From Rotaria sp. Silwood1 (Eukaryota > Rotifera > Eurotatoria > Philodinida > Philodinidae), in NCBI GenBank assembly GCA_905250075.1, contig CAJNOP010000011.1:1052769-1116768 (forward strand): a stretch of DNA of 64,000 nucleotides, written 5' to 3'. The notes below the pieces were generated by a model, which made no database searches, was not told where the DNA came from, and saw only the letters and a list, made by a program, of their open reading frames with translations. Position 1 is the stretch's first letter. The number at the start of each line of letters is the position of its first letter. This document shows positions 38,062-51,300 of this stretch, piece by piece. A program made the translations under genes and the position numbers.

Positions 38062-38893
38062 TGTACCTTTATGTGTTAGTTATATGAAAAGAAAAAAGAC
38101 ACAAATAAAAAAAAAAGTATATTGAAAATAGAAAAACGACATAGATACATATACGTATTAATGATAGCGACTAACCAATGTGATCTGACTAAATCAATGT
38201 GTTCTCTCCTCCTACCTTCACTACTAATATTGCATTTTTTTTTCTTTCGCTGATTATTACATAAAAAAATGTTCGTATTCGTCCAAAAAAGAATACATAA
38301 ATATTTTGTTTATTCATATTAGACTAACGTGCACATATTCTTACTAATAGAAAAACGAAATATCCTTAATGTATGCGTCATACTAATAATTAATGAGTGT
38401 TCGATTAGGTTGATAATGTTTTTTTTTTTTTTTTTCTTTTTTCGATCGATTTGATACAGATGATTATAGTTTCGAAATAAACATGCTCGTTAATGAGACA
38501 TAGTCAATTTTTTAACTTTCTTCTTATTTTTTTACGAATATAGGAAAGTTTGAATTAGAAAGGAAATAGAAATTCATATGATTCAACATCAACTAGTAAT
38601 GACATCTGTCTGTTCTATAATATAAATTCTTTTTTGTACTATGGACACTATCGTTTAGAGGAACATAACTTCATACGATTGGATTGAGTTAATTGAGCCA
38701 AAACTTAATGATCTTTTTCTTTCATTTTAAGTATAGAATACTATCCGATCTTCATCTTCAAAATTGACAAGTTTTTCTTTATTTATATCGTTACAAAGAT
38801 CTTCTAAATCTTAATAAAGTATTTATATAAATACAAATTAATTTTCTATATTCATTTGTTTAGATATTACTTATTCCAATTAGAATCTTTATA
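38062..38893. promoter_or_regulatory. Divergent intergenic region upstream of elongin B
   Basis: An 832-bp region separates two divergent starts, the disordered-protein gene (minus) and elongin B (plus), and must contain both promoters. It is AT-rich with a long T-run near 38420-38436. I see no specific motif I would name. Confidence 0.4.
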
Positions 38894-39806
38894 ATGGACG
38901 TATTTATGATGATTCGTCGACAAAAACTTACACTCTTTATTGATGCTAAAGAATCATCAACAGTTCTTGAATTAAAAAAAATGATTGAAGGTATAACAAA
39001 AGTACCAGCAAATAATATACGTTTAATAGTTGATTCAACAAAACAACCAATGGATGATGATAATCAAACGCTTGCCGATTGTGGATTATCAGGAACTGTA
39101 GCTAAGGCCTATTCTCCTACTCTTCTTTATTTATGTTATCGTAAGACTGGTAATGAACATGAATGGGAACCAATTGATGTTGCTGAATTGTAAGCTTTTC
39201 TTTTTTTTTTGAATTTTATTAATTGAAATAATTTGACAATGATCATAAAAATCTTTATTTATATTAAAGAATTTGAATAGCAATCAGAATATTCATAAAA
39301 TAATTGATGAATTTCTAGTATTTGATTATGAAAAAACTTTAATAAGAAATTATTTATTTATAAATGTCAATTGTCGTTGAACTATGCGACAGTTATTGAT
39401 TAGTTTTCATTTCGATCATTCTAGAAACAAAAGAAGTTTTAAAATAATATAAAAGAAAAAAAAAGAAATGTTTTCATTAGTTAACAGTATATCAATAAAA
39501 ATTTTATTTTAAAATTTTCGTCGATGAAAAAAAAAAAGACATTTTTTTTTTATTTGAAAAATATTTTTCATTTTTCCTTCCGGTCATTAGTTTTCTCTAA
39601 AATCTTTGATTTGCTTTCCTAAGGCGAATAACTGATATTGAAATCCAACATAAACACTCATCTTTAAAAAAAGAAAGAAATCAGCTTTTTATTTAAGCAA
39701 TTTGACTCTTTTTTTTTTGTTGTTTAGGAGTACTCCTCCGCCATTACCTGACGTATTCAACAAACCGGACGACGATAAAAAAGACAATACTCAAATTGCT
39801 TCTTAA
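38894..39806 (+). CDS. ELOB: Elongin-B
   Basis: Two exons (38894-39189 and 39728-39806) encode 124 residues, against 118 in human as I recall. Elongin B is a ubiquitin-like protein that pairs with elongin C. It serves in the elongin transcription-elongation complex and as adaptor in cullin-2/5 E3 ligases with SOCS- or VHL-box receptors. The start MDVFMMIRRQKLTLF and the DAKESSTVLELKKMIEGI segment match the family's ubiquitin-like fold closely. LADCGLSGTVAKAYSP is the later beta-grasp segment, and STPPPLPDVF is the conserved C-terminal tail after the intron. The frame needs the splice TT/G to give Leu. There is a single clear start. Confidence 0.96.
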
Positions 39807-40345
39807 AAATAAAAACATACAAATAATTATATAACAATTAATCGTAGACACATTTAGGGAGTACTTTTTGTCTTACAGCATTTTTTTTTCTTTTTTTTTT
39901 TTGGTCATGCATATGATAACCTTTCTTTTTCTCTTATACTCTAATCAACTCTCTATTTGTGTATAAACTTTTTTGTCTTGTTGTTTCATCATTATTAAAA
40001 AGTAAACATCCTTTTCTTCTTCTTTTTTTCCTGTTTTCCTAAATCAACAAACATAAATTAAGATAATGTTTCGATTTCATACAAATGCGATCATACAAAA
40101 TTCTTTGTTCTTTTTTTTTTTTTGTTTTGTTTTTATTATTTGTTCTTTTTTTGTGTTACAGAAATGTAGTATTCAAGATGGAATGACATTGAACGAGAAA
40201 CAGAAATGAAAAGATATGACTAGAACGGGTAGGATCATTTGAAACAACGATAAAAACAAGAAAAAAAAAAAGAAGGTTTATAAGGAAATAAAAACATTTA
40301 TATCATAAATATATAAATAAAGAAAGAATAAAGCGACTAAAACGA
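39807..40345. other. Convergent intergenic region, 3' ends of ELOB and VAT1-like
   Basis: Homopolymer-rich sequence carrying the two 3' untranslated regions. AATAAA signals occur near 40285-40335. No coding sequence is seen. Confidence 0.6.
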
Positions 40346-42062
40346 TTATTGATTAGATGATGAAGATTGACGAAAATCTTCAGGATCTTTACCATCATCA
40401 TCATCATCAGGACCAGATGTTGAACTTGAATCTTGATGTCCAGATGTACTACTTGATTTAACCTAAGAAAAAACATATGAAAAAAAATATTTATTTAAAA
40501 ATTTCATTTTTACTTTTTTCACTTTTTCTGCTTTTGAATTAACAAATGGTTCAATTACTACTTTACCAATATTTTTACGATCAATTAATTTACCAAGAGC
40601 ATTATTTATCTGTATAATAAAAAGAAAATGATTATATATATATATATATTAAAAAAGTAAGCAAAAAGAAACTATGAATATACATCTTCAAATGTAAATA
40701 CAGAATCGACAACTGGTTTAATTTTTCCTTCTTTATAAAGTAAAAATACTTTATGCATTATGTCAGATAAATAACGACGTGTTTCATTTGAACCACGTTG
40801 AAGCAATTGAATTAAATTAAAACCATGAATAGATTTGCTATCTTGATATAGACGTAAACAGCTTACTTTATCATTCTGCCACCACTAAATAAATAATTAA
40901 GAAAAAAAAATGGACTTCACTCAAAACAGAAATAAAATTGAGAATAATTCTAAAATCCATACATTAGTCATTCCTTTAGTAATACCAAATAAATTTTTAA
41001 CATCCCACGTAAGTAAACTTGATGTTCCATACATAACATATTTTCCATTAAATTTAAGTAATTCAATGCCACGTTCACAATCATCTCCTGCCATACAATC
41101 AAGAATAAGATCAATACCTTCTGGTGATATTCTTAAAAAAAAAAAAGAAGTTTATATATTTATATAATTCATAAATAAATAAAGGTCTCTTATTTTATTT
41201 ACTTTTTAATATCTTCTGTATAATCAATATCATGTTCAAATAAATAATGTATATGAGCTCGAAGTACATCAAATTTATGTGGACTAGCTGTTGCCATAAT
41301 GGTTAAATTAGGTACGAGTTTTGATAGTTGTGTTAATGCAACTATGAAACAAAAATTTTTGTTTTTGTTTTTTTTTCTTTTTTAAATAGATATAAATTGA
41401 ATAAAATTACCTCCAACACCACCACCAGCTGAATGAAATAATAATGTTTGACCTGATTTTATATTTCCAATTTCAAATAATAATATATAAGCAGTAAGAT
41501 AAGCTATTGGAAGTACAGCTGCTTCACGAAATGACATTTCTTTTGGAATTTTAAATACAAAATCTTTTTTTACAACTATTTGTTCAGCCCAAGATGAAAA
41601 ATTTGTTAATACAAGAACACGATCACCTCGCTATAAGAGCATTCAATTCAATAATAACAAAAAAAAAAAAACAAGTTCTAAATCTTGAAAAATAATTATA
41701 ACTTACATCGACATGTGTTACATTTGTTCCAATATCAAGTATTTCACCACTACATTCAAAACCTGGAATAAATGGAGGTCGCGGAGTATCTTCTAATAAT
41801 CCATAACGAACAAGTACATCATTAAAATTAATTCCACTAAAAAGTAAAAATAACATAAATAAACATAGTAAATTTTTTAAAATAATAATTTTATCGATTA
41901 CCATGCTTTGACAGCAATTAATATTTCACCATCACCAGGTGGTGGTGGTTTTGGTATTGTTGTAACTTTAAGTTCACGTTTTCCAGTAAATGTTTGTTGT
42001 ACAATAATACATTTAATATCAACGGATGTTTTTGTAGTTGTCATATTTTCATTACTAGTCAT
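40346..42062 (-). CDS. VAT1: VAT1-like quinone oxidoreductase (MDR family)
   Basis: Eight exons (42062-41902, 41836-41707, 41630-41411, 41341-41203, 41131-40963, 40884-40684, 40609-40514, 40462-40346) encode 410 residues. This is a medium-chain dehydrogenase/reductase of the zinc-free quinone-reductase branch, NADPH-binding. GINFNDVLVRYGLL and FIPGFECSGEI match the N-terminal catalytic fold. LFHSAGGGVGVALTQL is the Rossmann glycine motif. DYTEDIKKISPEGIDLILD, KYVMYGTSSLLTW and the NWWQNDKVSCLRL insertion are features specific to VAT1/VAT1L rather than plain zeta-crystallins. The C-terminal 50 residues are a Ser/Asp-rich tail. VAT1 in vertebrates lies on synaptic vesicles and mitochondria. Whether this is VAT1 or VAT1L cannot be settled here. 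Confidence 0.88.
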
Positions 42063-42978
42063 ATTATGTCTTAGAAAAGAAAAAAACTATATTTTTTTAT
42101 ATATTTTACGTGTTATTTTTTATTATTATTCCCATCTATTCGCGATGTAAATGAACGAACATGATCGTTGTCACCTCGGTCTCTCGTTCACTACTTGTTT
42201 TCTCTTGGTTTTTTTTTTCTTCTTCTTCTTCTTGTTCTTACTTCACTAGTCCTATGTGATGTTATTCTTTACGATAGTGTAGCGTATGTGGGTGAGCAGT
42301 TTTATTTATCCGCGATGCGATTACTCGCTCTCTCTCTCTCTCCTATTTTTTTTGCGGTCCTCGATTTTTTTTTCTCTTATATATATATATATATCTATAT
42401 ATATTTGGTAGTAAAAAAATATAGCGACTAGTCATTGTCATCGTCGTTGTTTTTTTTGCATCGACATAACACCGAGAGCAAGGAAAAAAGCAAAGAATTC
42501 AAGGTTATTTTATCGAGATGGAAATGAACTCTTATTTTCTCTTTCTTTTGGTTTTTTTTCCTTCTTTTCTCGTCGTCGTCTATACAACTAGCATAAACAA
42601 CAGAAAGACATTGTAAAAAAAAGAATGTAGTTCATCTTCATCATCATCATTATCAGGAGATCTTCTTCTTCTTCTTCTTCTTCTCTTTTTTTTTTTTCTC
42701 TTTTCCACATTTGTAACAACGGAAGAGAAAGCATCAGTAGAATTTCCGTGCACATTTCTATCATCATCTAGATCATTGCCTACACAAGCAGACAAGCAAG
42801 TCAATCATTCTATTTGTTCAATTAATTCCAAAAAACAGAATGACATTCGATCATCAGCGTTGTTGGGAAAGACCAAAAAGAAATTCATACAGATAGAAAA
42901 GAAAAAAAATAATATTAATAAAAGGAAAAACAATTATCACTGTTTTATATAGAATAGAAGATCTTTTTCGTCTATTAT
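42063..42978. other. Spacer between VAT1-like start and CFAP221 3' end
   Basis: Low-complexity DNA: CTT/TTC runs (42206-42240, 42661-42680), a CT run near 42331-42341 and a TA/CTATA repeat near 42380-42403. The Lys/Arg-rich frame at 42580-42804 (minus) is a translation of the CTT repeat. It must include the VAT1-like promoter. Confidence 0.5.
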
Positions 42979-45900
42979 CTATTGAGATGGTTCGGTTAAG
43001 ATCGTTTGCTGTTGTTGTTGTTGTTGTAGTGGTTGTGGCTGTATTTGCTGTTGCTGTTGTTGATCCGATAATAATGATAAATCAGTTCGTGATGCCATAT
43101 GATATTTTTCTATACGTTTATTCACTTTATCACTCAATTGACCAAATTTTTTCCGTTGAAAATAATCAAGTTCTTGTTCACGTCGTGCTCTTTAATTATC
43201 CAATAGATCATAAAATATATATTCTATGTAATAAAAAGAAAATCTTACCGAGATTCTCGACCATATATTGAAAGTAGTGTATTTGATTCTGGTAATTTAT
43301 CGCCAAAAGGAAATGCACTAAATAAATAAACAAATGTTCGATTTATATTAAAATATTTCAAAATACAAAAGAAAAGAAAAACATATATAAATATATATAT
43401 ATAGAAACATTTTCAATTATTCTATATTGAACAATTCTAATTGAATTTGTTTCAAACAAGTGTTTTAATGAGAAAAAAAAATATCACACGTGTTAAACCT
43501 ACTTTAATGAAGATACCATCGATTTTTTTCTCTTAAACATAGCACTATTTCACGGAGTATATCAATTAAAAGACTAATCTATTTTTCTATGAAACTTACT
43601 CTTGTTTAACATTTGATATTGCTTCCATATGTGCTTCAAGAAATTCAGCACGAATCATTTCTGGTGTAAGAATAAGTTTAGTTTCTTCATTCATTTCACT
43701 ATTTGAGATAAAAAATAAAAAAAAAAAAGGTAAATCAAAGAAATTATTTCATTATATCTACATACTTATCTAAAAGTTGATTACGATCAGATGCAGGCAT
43801 TTCATGTAGAAATGATGGTAAATTTGTTGGTAAAATATCTTCAGAAAATGGATCATTCCTTATAAAAAAAAAATATTTAAAAAGGTTATGAAATACTAAG
43901 AATTTCTCTAATCATATTTAGAGAAACAAAATTAAAAAAAAAAGAAATCTAATCGTATTAAGTGATTAATAATTGTTATATTAAGAATGATTATTTATTC
44001 TTCATAATCTTTCAAAAATATATTTCAATTAAGATTATTCGAAGAAAAACTTCTTCATTTTTTTTTTATTTCGAATTATAAAGAAAATCTTTAACTAACC
44101 ATCTTGGAAGCCAAACATTTGACATTGTAGGCACTTGAGTAAGAGCAGAAAGACCTGTACTATTCATATTTTTCCATGTCATTGTTCCTTGAATAATATC
44201 CTTTTTTGTTTTTTTTTTGTTTCAAAATAAAAACAATATGTAACAATAATATTTATTCATTTATATTATTAAATCTTACTTCACGATCAAGATATCGATT
44301 TGTTAATGAATATCCAGGTCGTTCAAGTAATGGTATAGGACAAATAGCATTATCGACATCAATAGCTGAATAAGGCAATGGAGTTTCATATGTCATTATT
44401 CCTGGTGTTGGATTCTTAATTAAAAGAAGAAAAAAAATTAAATTTTTTTTTTTTTTTGACATATAACAGAAAAACTTACAAAAACAGTTAAAGGATGATA
44501 AATAGGTGCTTTAATAATTGATGATGGAATTCTTGGATTAATTATTATTGGTTTTTCAGATGTTTCTATAGAACTTATTTTAGTTCGATCAATTGTTGTT
44601 TCATCTAATTGAATTAATTCATCTTCAGCTCCAACACGTAATTGTCTAGCAAGTTTATATGTTGTATAATCATATCGAATATATGATGAATCAATTGTTT
44701 GATAATTAAGTAATTTATATTGTTTAGGTACTGTTAATGGCATCACAGGTAATATATAACGATGTTTAAAAATTATTTGTGGTGCATTTACAGAATTAAT
44801 AGCTTCAATAGTCTTTTAACAAAAAAAAAAAACATATACATATTAAAATAGAAAAAATATTTATTTTTATTATTACATTTGAATTATCTTGTTCATCTTC
44901 ATCACTTCTTGGTAAATGAAATGTACCAATAGAACTATTTCGAATAATTAATAAATGACCATCTGTTTCTAATGTTTCACCACGTAAAGTTTTAAGATAA
45001 TCATATCCAAATAGATAAACATCATTATCTATATTATAAAACAAAATCAAATTTCTATTTATAATTCAATAAAATTATATTCTATTTACTAGTTTTATTT
45101 TCTTTAAAACTTTTAACAAATGTTTTAAGAGCTTTAAGATGATGAGAAAGTCGTTGTTTAACAATAACCTATTATAAAAATATAAAAACAATACAGTTTT
45201 CTTTTTTTTTTTTTTTTGTTTTATTAAATTATACTTTTCTAGCTGCTTGAGCAAAACGATCAAGAACTTGTAAACGATTAAGCCAAAGATCATTTGTATG
45301 AATATCAAATTGAGCATCAGTACGAATTTTCTATTTCAAAAGAAAACAAAAAAAATTTATGATTATTTTCTATTCAAATATAAAAATGAAGATTTTATTT
45401 TTTTCGTTTACCATATCAAGTAGTCGAATAGTACGTTGTTCTGAATATTTAACTGTATCTCGAATATATTCATCATCAGGTATTGGATGACCAATACGAA
45501 TCTATATTAAATAAGAAATTTAAAAATTTAAATAATATCAATATAACAAACGGAATATTCATCCCAAGATATTTGTCGACTAGCAAGAATATTTTCACGT
45601 TCAATATGAGATAATGGATCAAAACCAAGTTTTGTTTGCCAACGAATTTTATTACGTTGTTCTTCATCTTCAATACGACTAACATCTTGTAAAAAAATTG
45701 TTTCCTATTTAAAATAAATTAAATTATTTATTTACTTATATATTTATTCAATGAATGGTAATCTTATTCTCATTCTTTTTTTTTTTTTTAATGAAAAATT
45801 CATATTGTCGAATATGAAATAAGAGATGTATATGAATTCTTTTTTTTTCTCCAGAATAGAAATTCATTGTAACTAACTTAAATATAAATCAAACAATTGA

Positions 45901-47782
45901 GAAAATTGAATAGATGCGTTCATTATTTCTTACCATTTTATCACTTGCAAATAGCTATTGGAGAAAAAAAACGTAAGAGACTCTTAGAAATTTACGAAAT
46001 AATTAAATTCTATCTTTTTTCATATCAGAATTGTGTATAAGTTTGTATGATGAGATCATTCAACAAAATTATTCTTTTCAAAATTCAGCACTTTCGTAAC
46101 TAAACTATTATATTAACTATAATGATCTATGTTCATATTAGAATTTATTGAGAAGTTGAGACAGATGAGTAATCTGAATGTGAAAATTAGTACAAAGAAC
46201 TCAATTTTTTAAATCTATTTAATAGTTAATAAAAGCATAACTATAACATAGAAGTTGGTTACAGCGAAACCTTACTAAATTTCTATTCTATAGAAATGTT
46301 TAAATATAATTATTTAATATATTATTAATTATCTATTAATTTTGTTTCTTTCAATGAAATAAAAAGAAACTAAATAACAAATTTCAATTAAAATAATTCA
46401 TAATTCTTACTTTTTTTTGTCGATTAAGTCCACGTTGATTATCTGTTGCTAATTCATTTAATCTTCTTAAATCTTTTAAAGCAACTTTTCCTTTTTTTTG
46501 TAAAAGTACTTTTGATACGGCCCATGTTGAATCAATTTTTTTCGGTATACGAAGACCATCTCGTTCAATTTCATTATCAATTATAGATTCTGTTATTTGT
46601 TGTTGTTTAGTTATTTTTTGTTTTGTTATTGATGGCATAGTTGATGCAGTTTTTTTTACTACTAAATTAATATTATCTGTTGAAAATTGACCACTCATAC
46701 CCAAAGTTTTTTTAGCTAATTCTCTGTTAAATAATGAAAACATTTTAGTTTTTATCCTTCAGAAGAAAAAAAAGAAAATTCATTTTTTACCTTGCAAGAC
46801 CAGGTAAACATTTTCCAATAAATGTGCAAAGAAATGGTTGTATATGAAATTGTGATACAATAATAGCAACAGATAAACGTGATGTACAAAATGCTGTTGG
46901 TGCATATGTTACAGTTATATTTGTAACATTTAATTGATTAATTGTACCTTAAATACAAACATTTATTTATTCATATTCTTTTTCTTTCTTATTACCTTCC
47001 ATAGGTTCAATAGTTAAAGCTGGATCTTGACTAAGAATTTCAATACGATATTGAAATTCTACAGGTGCTGATGATTGAAATGAAAATGTTTTAGTTATAC
47101 TATTTAAAAATATTATTGACTTAGATAGATATATTAATTATAAACACCTACATACACTTGTCCAATGGGTGTATTTGCAAATTGATATGAATTTGGTAAA
47201 ATACCATCTAATAATATAATTGGATAAGCATGTATTGGTGTTATTATATGATGATCACGTTCTGGTGTATGTATACGTATAGCATCATGATAATATTGCC
47301 ATTGTGTTGGTTTAAATATAATTTTAACATGAATAGAAAAACCAGGTACAAGACGTTGAGGTTTTTTATAATCAATTTGAAAAACTGATGTTTGTGGTGG
47401 AATAATATCAACACGTAAAACTTCAGATGAACGATTTAATATATGTAATTCACGTGTTTGTATTTGATTTATTTCAAAACCATCAAAATGTATTTCATGT
47501 GGTGTTACTTCAACTAATTTATTACGTTTTAATTTAACAAAAAGTTCTAATAAATAAAATAACAAAACAAAAAAAAAAAAAAAATTAATTTAAAAAAAAA
47601 AAAAATGCTTTTATATTTTTACTTGATTGTAAAAGATGATTTGGTACTGGTATTCGATCATGTTCAGGTTTAGCAACAAGAATTTCTAATGCTTTTCGTT
47701 TAGCATCCATAGCCTCATCACTTATCGGTGGTGCTACTCCATATACAGATGAAGATTGTGGTTCTATTATCAAGTCACTCAT
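42979..47782 (-). CDS. CFAP221: Cilia- and flagella-associated protein 221 (PCDP1)
   Basis: Eighteen exons (47782-47623, 47546-47156, 47099-46996, 46947-46791, 46723-46411, 45954-45934, 45704-45552, 45501-45412, 45330-45235, 45168-45090, 45028-44877, 44812-44480, 44414-44280, 44200-44100, 43858-43766, 43698-43600, 43317-43249, 43189-42979) encode 918 residues. CFAP221 is a calmodulin-binding part of the C1d projection of the ciliary central apparatus. Residues 50-300 form ASH/MSP-like beta domains (IHFDGFEINQIQTREL, IIPPQTSVFQIDYKK, RLVPGFSIHVKIIFKP, HAYPIILLDG), which match the family. The remainder is charged and helical (ISWDEYSIRIGHPIP, RRLNELATDNQRG). The C-terminus is Gln-rich from CAA/CAG repeats. 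A 21-nt microexon encodes LFASDKM. It could be another ASH-domain ciliary protein, but the beta-domain pattern favours CFAP221. Confidence 0.78.
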
Positions 47783-48323
47783 TTTAATATTCTTTTTCTT
47801 TTGTTCTTCAAGTTTTAATAAAAATACTATAACATATTTTCAAAATGAACCATTTGATTTTTTCAATGCTCAAAGTTTGCTAAGCAACAATTGAGAAGAT
47901 TTATAGAAAATAAAAAGTGACATCTATTAAACTTTATTTTGTTTTAATTAAAGAAGAATAAATTTTAATTAAAAAAGAAATCTTTCATACAAACAATTTT
48001 TTAAATGAAAATAAAATAAAATTTAAAAATCAATAAGTTTGTTGTCATGAAACGACATTAAATATGAGATTGATATGTCAATTCTGAATGAAAGCTTTAT
48101 TATTGGGTTAAATTTTCTCTTTTCCTTCTTTCTATATGCCATATTTTTTAATATAATTATTGTTGAAGGACTATTTGTAAATTTTATTTATTTGGCATCC
48201 GTTTTCTTATTGTGTGTTTCGTATTTCTATTCGACTATGAGTATTTAAGACGACAAAAAAAAAAGGCATTCATACATACATATATATATACGTATATACA
48301 GATGATGATCATATAAAATAAAA
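47783..48323. promoter_or_regulatory. Shared divergent promoter of two ciliary genes, with X-box-like motifs
   Basis: The 541-bp region lies between the CFAP221 and CCDC181 start codons, which point away from each other. At 47875-47888 is GTTTGCTAAGCAAC, a near-palindrome that differs at one half-site position from the RFX X-box consensus (RYYNYY, 1-3 bp, RRNRAC). It is 93 bp upstream of the CFAP221 ATG. A second dyad, GTTGTC-ATGA-AACGAC (48041-48056), has fitting half-sites but a 4-bp spacer. RFX control of ciliary genes is established in animals; its use here is inferred. Confidence 0.45.
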
Positions 48324-51300
48324 ATGGCTACGGCCGGCAGTACATTTTCATCTTATGATCATACAATTCCATCAATGTCCGATAATTCGACATTATCAAC
48401 ACAAAATCGTCGATCTTCTACTAATAATACAAATCCTTCTCATCCACGACCTGGTCAACATTTAGATGGTTTGTATTTAAAATTGAAGATGTTGTGTTTT
48501 TTTTTTTATTATAAAATAGAACTCGTATAATTTAGATGCAGATTTACTTGCTTGGAAACGACAATATGCAAATATTGGTTTAAGAGAAAAAAATACAATG
48601 TCAAATTCAGCTGATGATTTATCACAACTTATCGATCAAATTCCATATCAATTTGAAGTATTTGGTCAAGATTATAATGATATGGAGGATGGTAAACATC
48701 ATTTCTTTTGTCTTTTTTTTGTTTTTTTCTTCTTTCAATTAAAATAAGATATATTTTTGTGGTAAAATAGATGAAATACATTTTGATAATGGAAATAATT
48801 ATGATTATGAAACTGCTATTCAAGAAAGACTTAAAAGGGCTAATGAAGAATTTGAACATGATGCAACTCCATCAGAATTAAAACATCGACAACGTGTTTC
48901 ATTTGATGCTGTTGTCAAAGCAGTTGACATTACTCAGGATCCTCAAGAATATGAGAATACAGATTCTATAGCTAAACCATCTGTACCATCTGTTGCTGAA
49001 GAATCAACAATTAGTGCAAATAGTCCACAAAATGAAAATAATCCAGTCGAATATACTGTACCACTAAATGATACACAACCGAAAGAAGGTCCAACAATAG
49101 TACAACAATTGAGAGCAATGCAATTTCATGGTGTTCCACCAGTTGGTGAACGATGGTCATCATCAAATCTAAATAAAACTAATGATTCATCAACACGAGA
49201 AGGTATTACTATTTTTAGAAAAAGAAATCAGAAAAATGTTATGTAATATTAAGCTGATAAACTTATAAAAATTAACTTACTTTTTTTTTGCACTATTCAT
49301 TATTTCTCTTCTGACATAGTTTCATGACAAATATAAAACACACAAACATTAATGTCTTGCAAATTTTACATAAGTTTTTTTTTTCCTCATAAGATTTTAA
49401 ACCAACATCAACATCTCTATATTCTTCAATTACTATCTCAATGGAAGAAGAAAGAAATTTTCTTTTTCTATTTATTCATTGGTTTAAAAAAAAAAAAACG
49501 CATGTTTCTCAAAAAGTCGTTAAGCTGTTAAGAGAGCAGCAATCGTAAAACCGTTAAGTGTATGAAGTACTTGATAAAAAGTTTCTCTTTTTTTTTTTTT
49601 TTGCTTTTTTTTATGCCTTTAATGCATTGATGTCTGAAGCCATCAATTTCAACATTATAGTGTGCAATATCCTTTTTTTTTTTCAAAAGTTAGTCAAATA
49701 TGACTTTCGTATCACTATTATATCGTTATGAGAAAACAAAAACAGTAAAAAAATACTTGATAAAAGTTCTGCATGTTTTTGTTTTGATGAATTGTTTGAG
49801 TTTTAAATGAATAATATGAAACAATAGAGAGTTAAAGTCTGAACAAAATAATCTATTTTAATATAATACAGTATTCATCAACATAAGTTTTATAAGGTCA
49901 GTACTAATAAAAAAAAAATGATTCTTTAGATGAATCTAAAATATCCATGTAATAATAGTCTATCTCTTGTCAGGATTCAGAATTCGAGAGTTTCAAGTGA
50001 AATTTTATATATGTTATGTAAACTTTTATTCTTTACAAAAAAATGGTAAAACAATATAGAAAAATAAATAATACCTTCAGGGCGAAATGGCGTTCAGATC
50101 TCACTCTTATATAGTGATTTTTAATGATTTTTCAATAAAAAAGAAAAAAACGTATTTGGCGGTTTTTATTGCCATAACACAAATGTAAAGCAAAGTAAAA
50201 ATGACATTCAGAATCAACACCAAAAACTACATTGAATTAAATGTACTTTCGAGAATTTTTTTCCAACAAAAAAACTGACCAGGACGTCAAATTTTGATAA
50301 AATACAACTATGAGAATCTATAGATGACTTTTTCGCAAGAAAAAAAATTCTCTTAAGTATATTTAATTCAATGTAGTTTTTGACGTTGATGCCAAATGTT
50401 AGTTTTATTTTGCTTTACACTGTTGTTATGGTAATAGAAACCTCCAAAAATGTTTTTCTTTCCTATTGAAAAATCAAAAATCATTATGTAATAGAACATA
50501 GTGATCTTCATTTCATCCCGAAGGTACTCTTTACTTTTCAGTATTTTTCTATCATTGTATAGTAAATAAAAGTTTACATAAAATATATAAAATTTAGCTT
50601 GAAACTCTCGAATTCTGAATCCTGATAAGAGACATATTATTATTACATGAACATTTTAGATTCATCGACAGAATCATTTTTCATCAGTGTTAGCCTTACC
50701 ATTGATTAAAAACTCTAATGATTCGTTGCAACAAAAACATACACAATTTTTACAAGGTATCTTTTTACTGGTTTGCTTTTTTTCTCATAAGGATATAAAA
50801 ATGGTAAAAAGCCGATATTAACTAACTTTTCAAAGAAAAAGTATTGAACACTAAAATATTGGAGTTGCTGAATTCTAACATCGATGCATTATATGAGCAA
50901 AAGAAAAAGAAATTTTTTTTTTTTATTGAGTACCTTGTTCTCTCGATGGTCTGAAGATTGCTCTCTTAACTTTTCAGACTCAATTCCATCTTTAATTTTC
51001 TTCATGTGATTTGAAGAGCAAAACTTGAATGTACACACTTTTTTTTTGTCGACAGTTTTACTCGAACTTAGTCGATGAACGTCATCCGTTAGGAATTTCA
51101 ATAGCTCTTAGTATGAACTACAAAATTGTGATGTAAGTACTTTTTTAAGTTCAGTTATTTGTGTTTTTATTGTATGACTCGTGCACATGCAACGAACAAA
51201 AGTTTATAGAACTTTTAATATTTTATGAGTTTTTTGCTACTCAATAAGTATTTACAACTCTTGAATATACCATTCAATACAACATTGAATAGACTATACG

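Noticed and set aside
42580-42804. Arg/Lys-rich minus-strand frame
   Set aside because: It is a translation of a CTT microsatellite in the CFAP221-VAT1 spacer.
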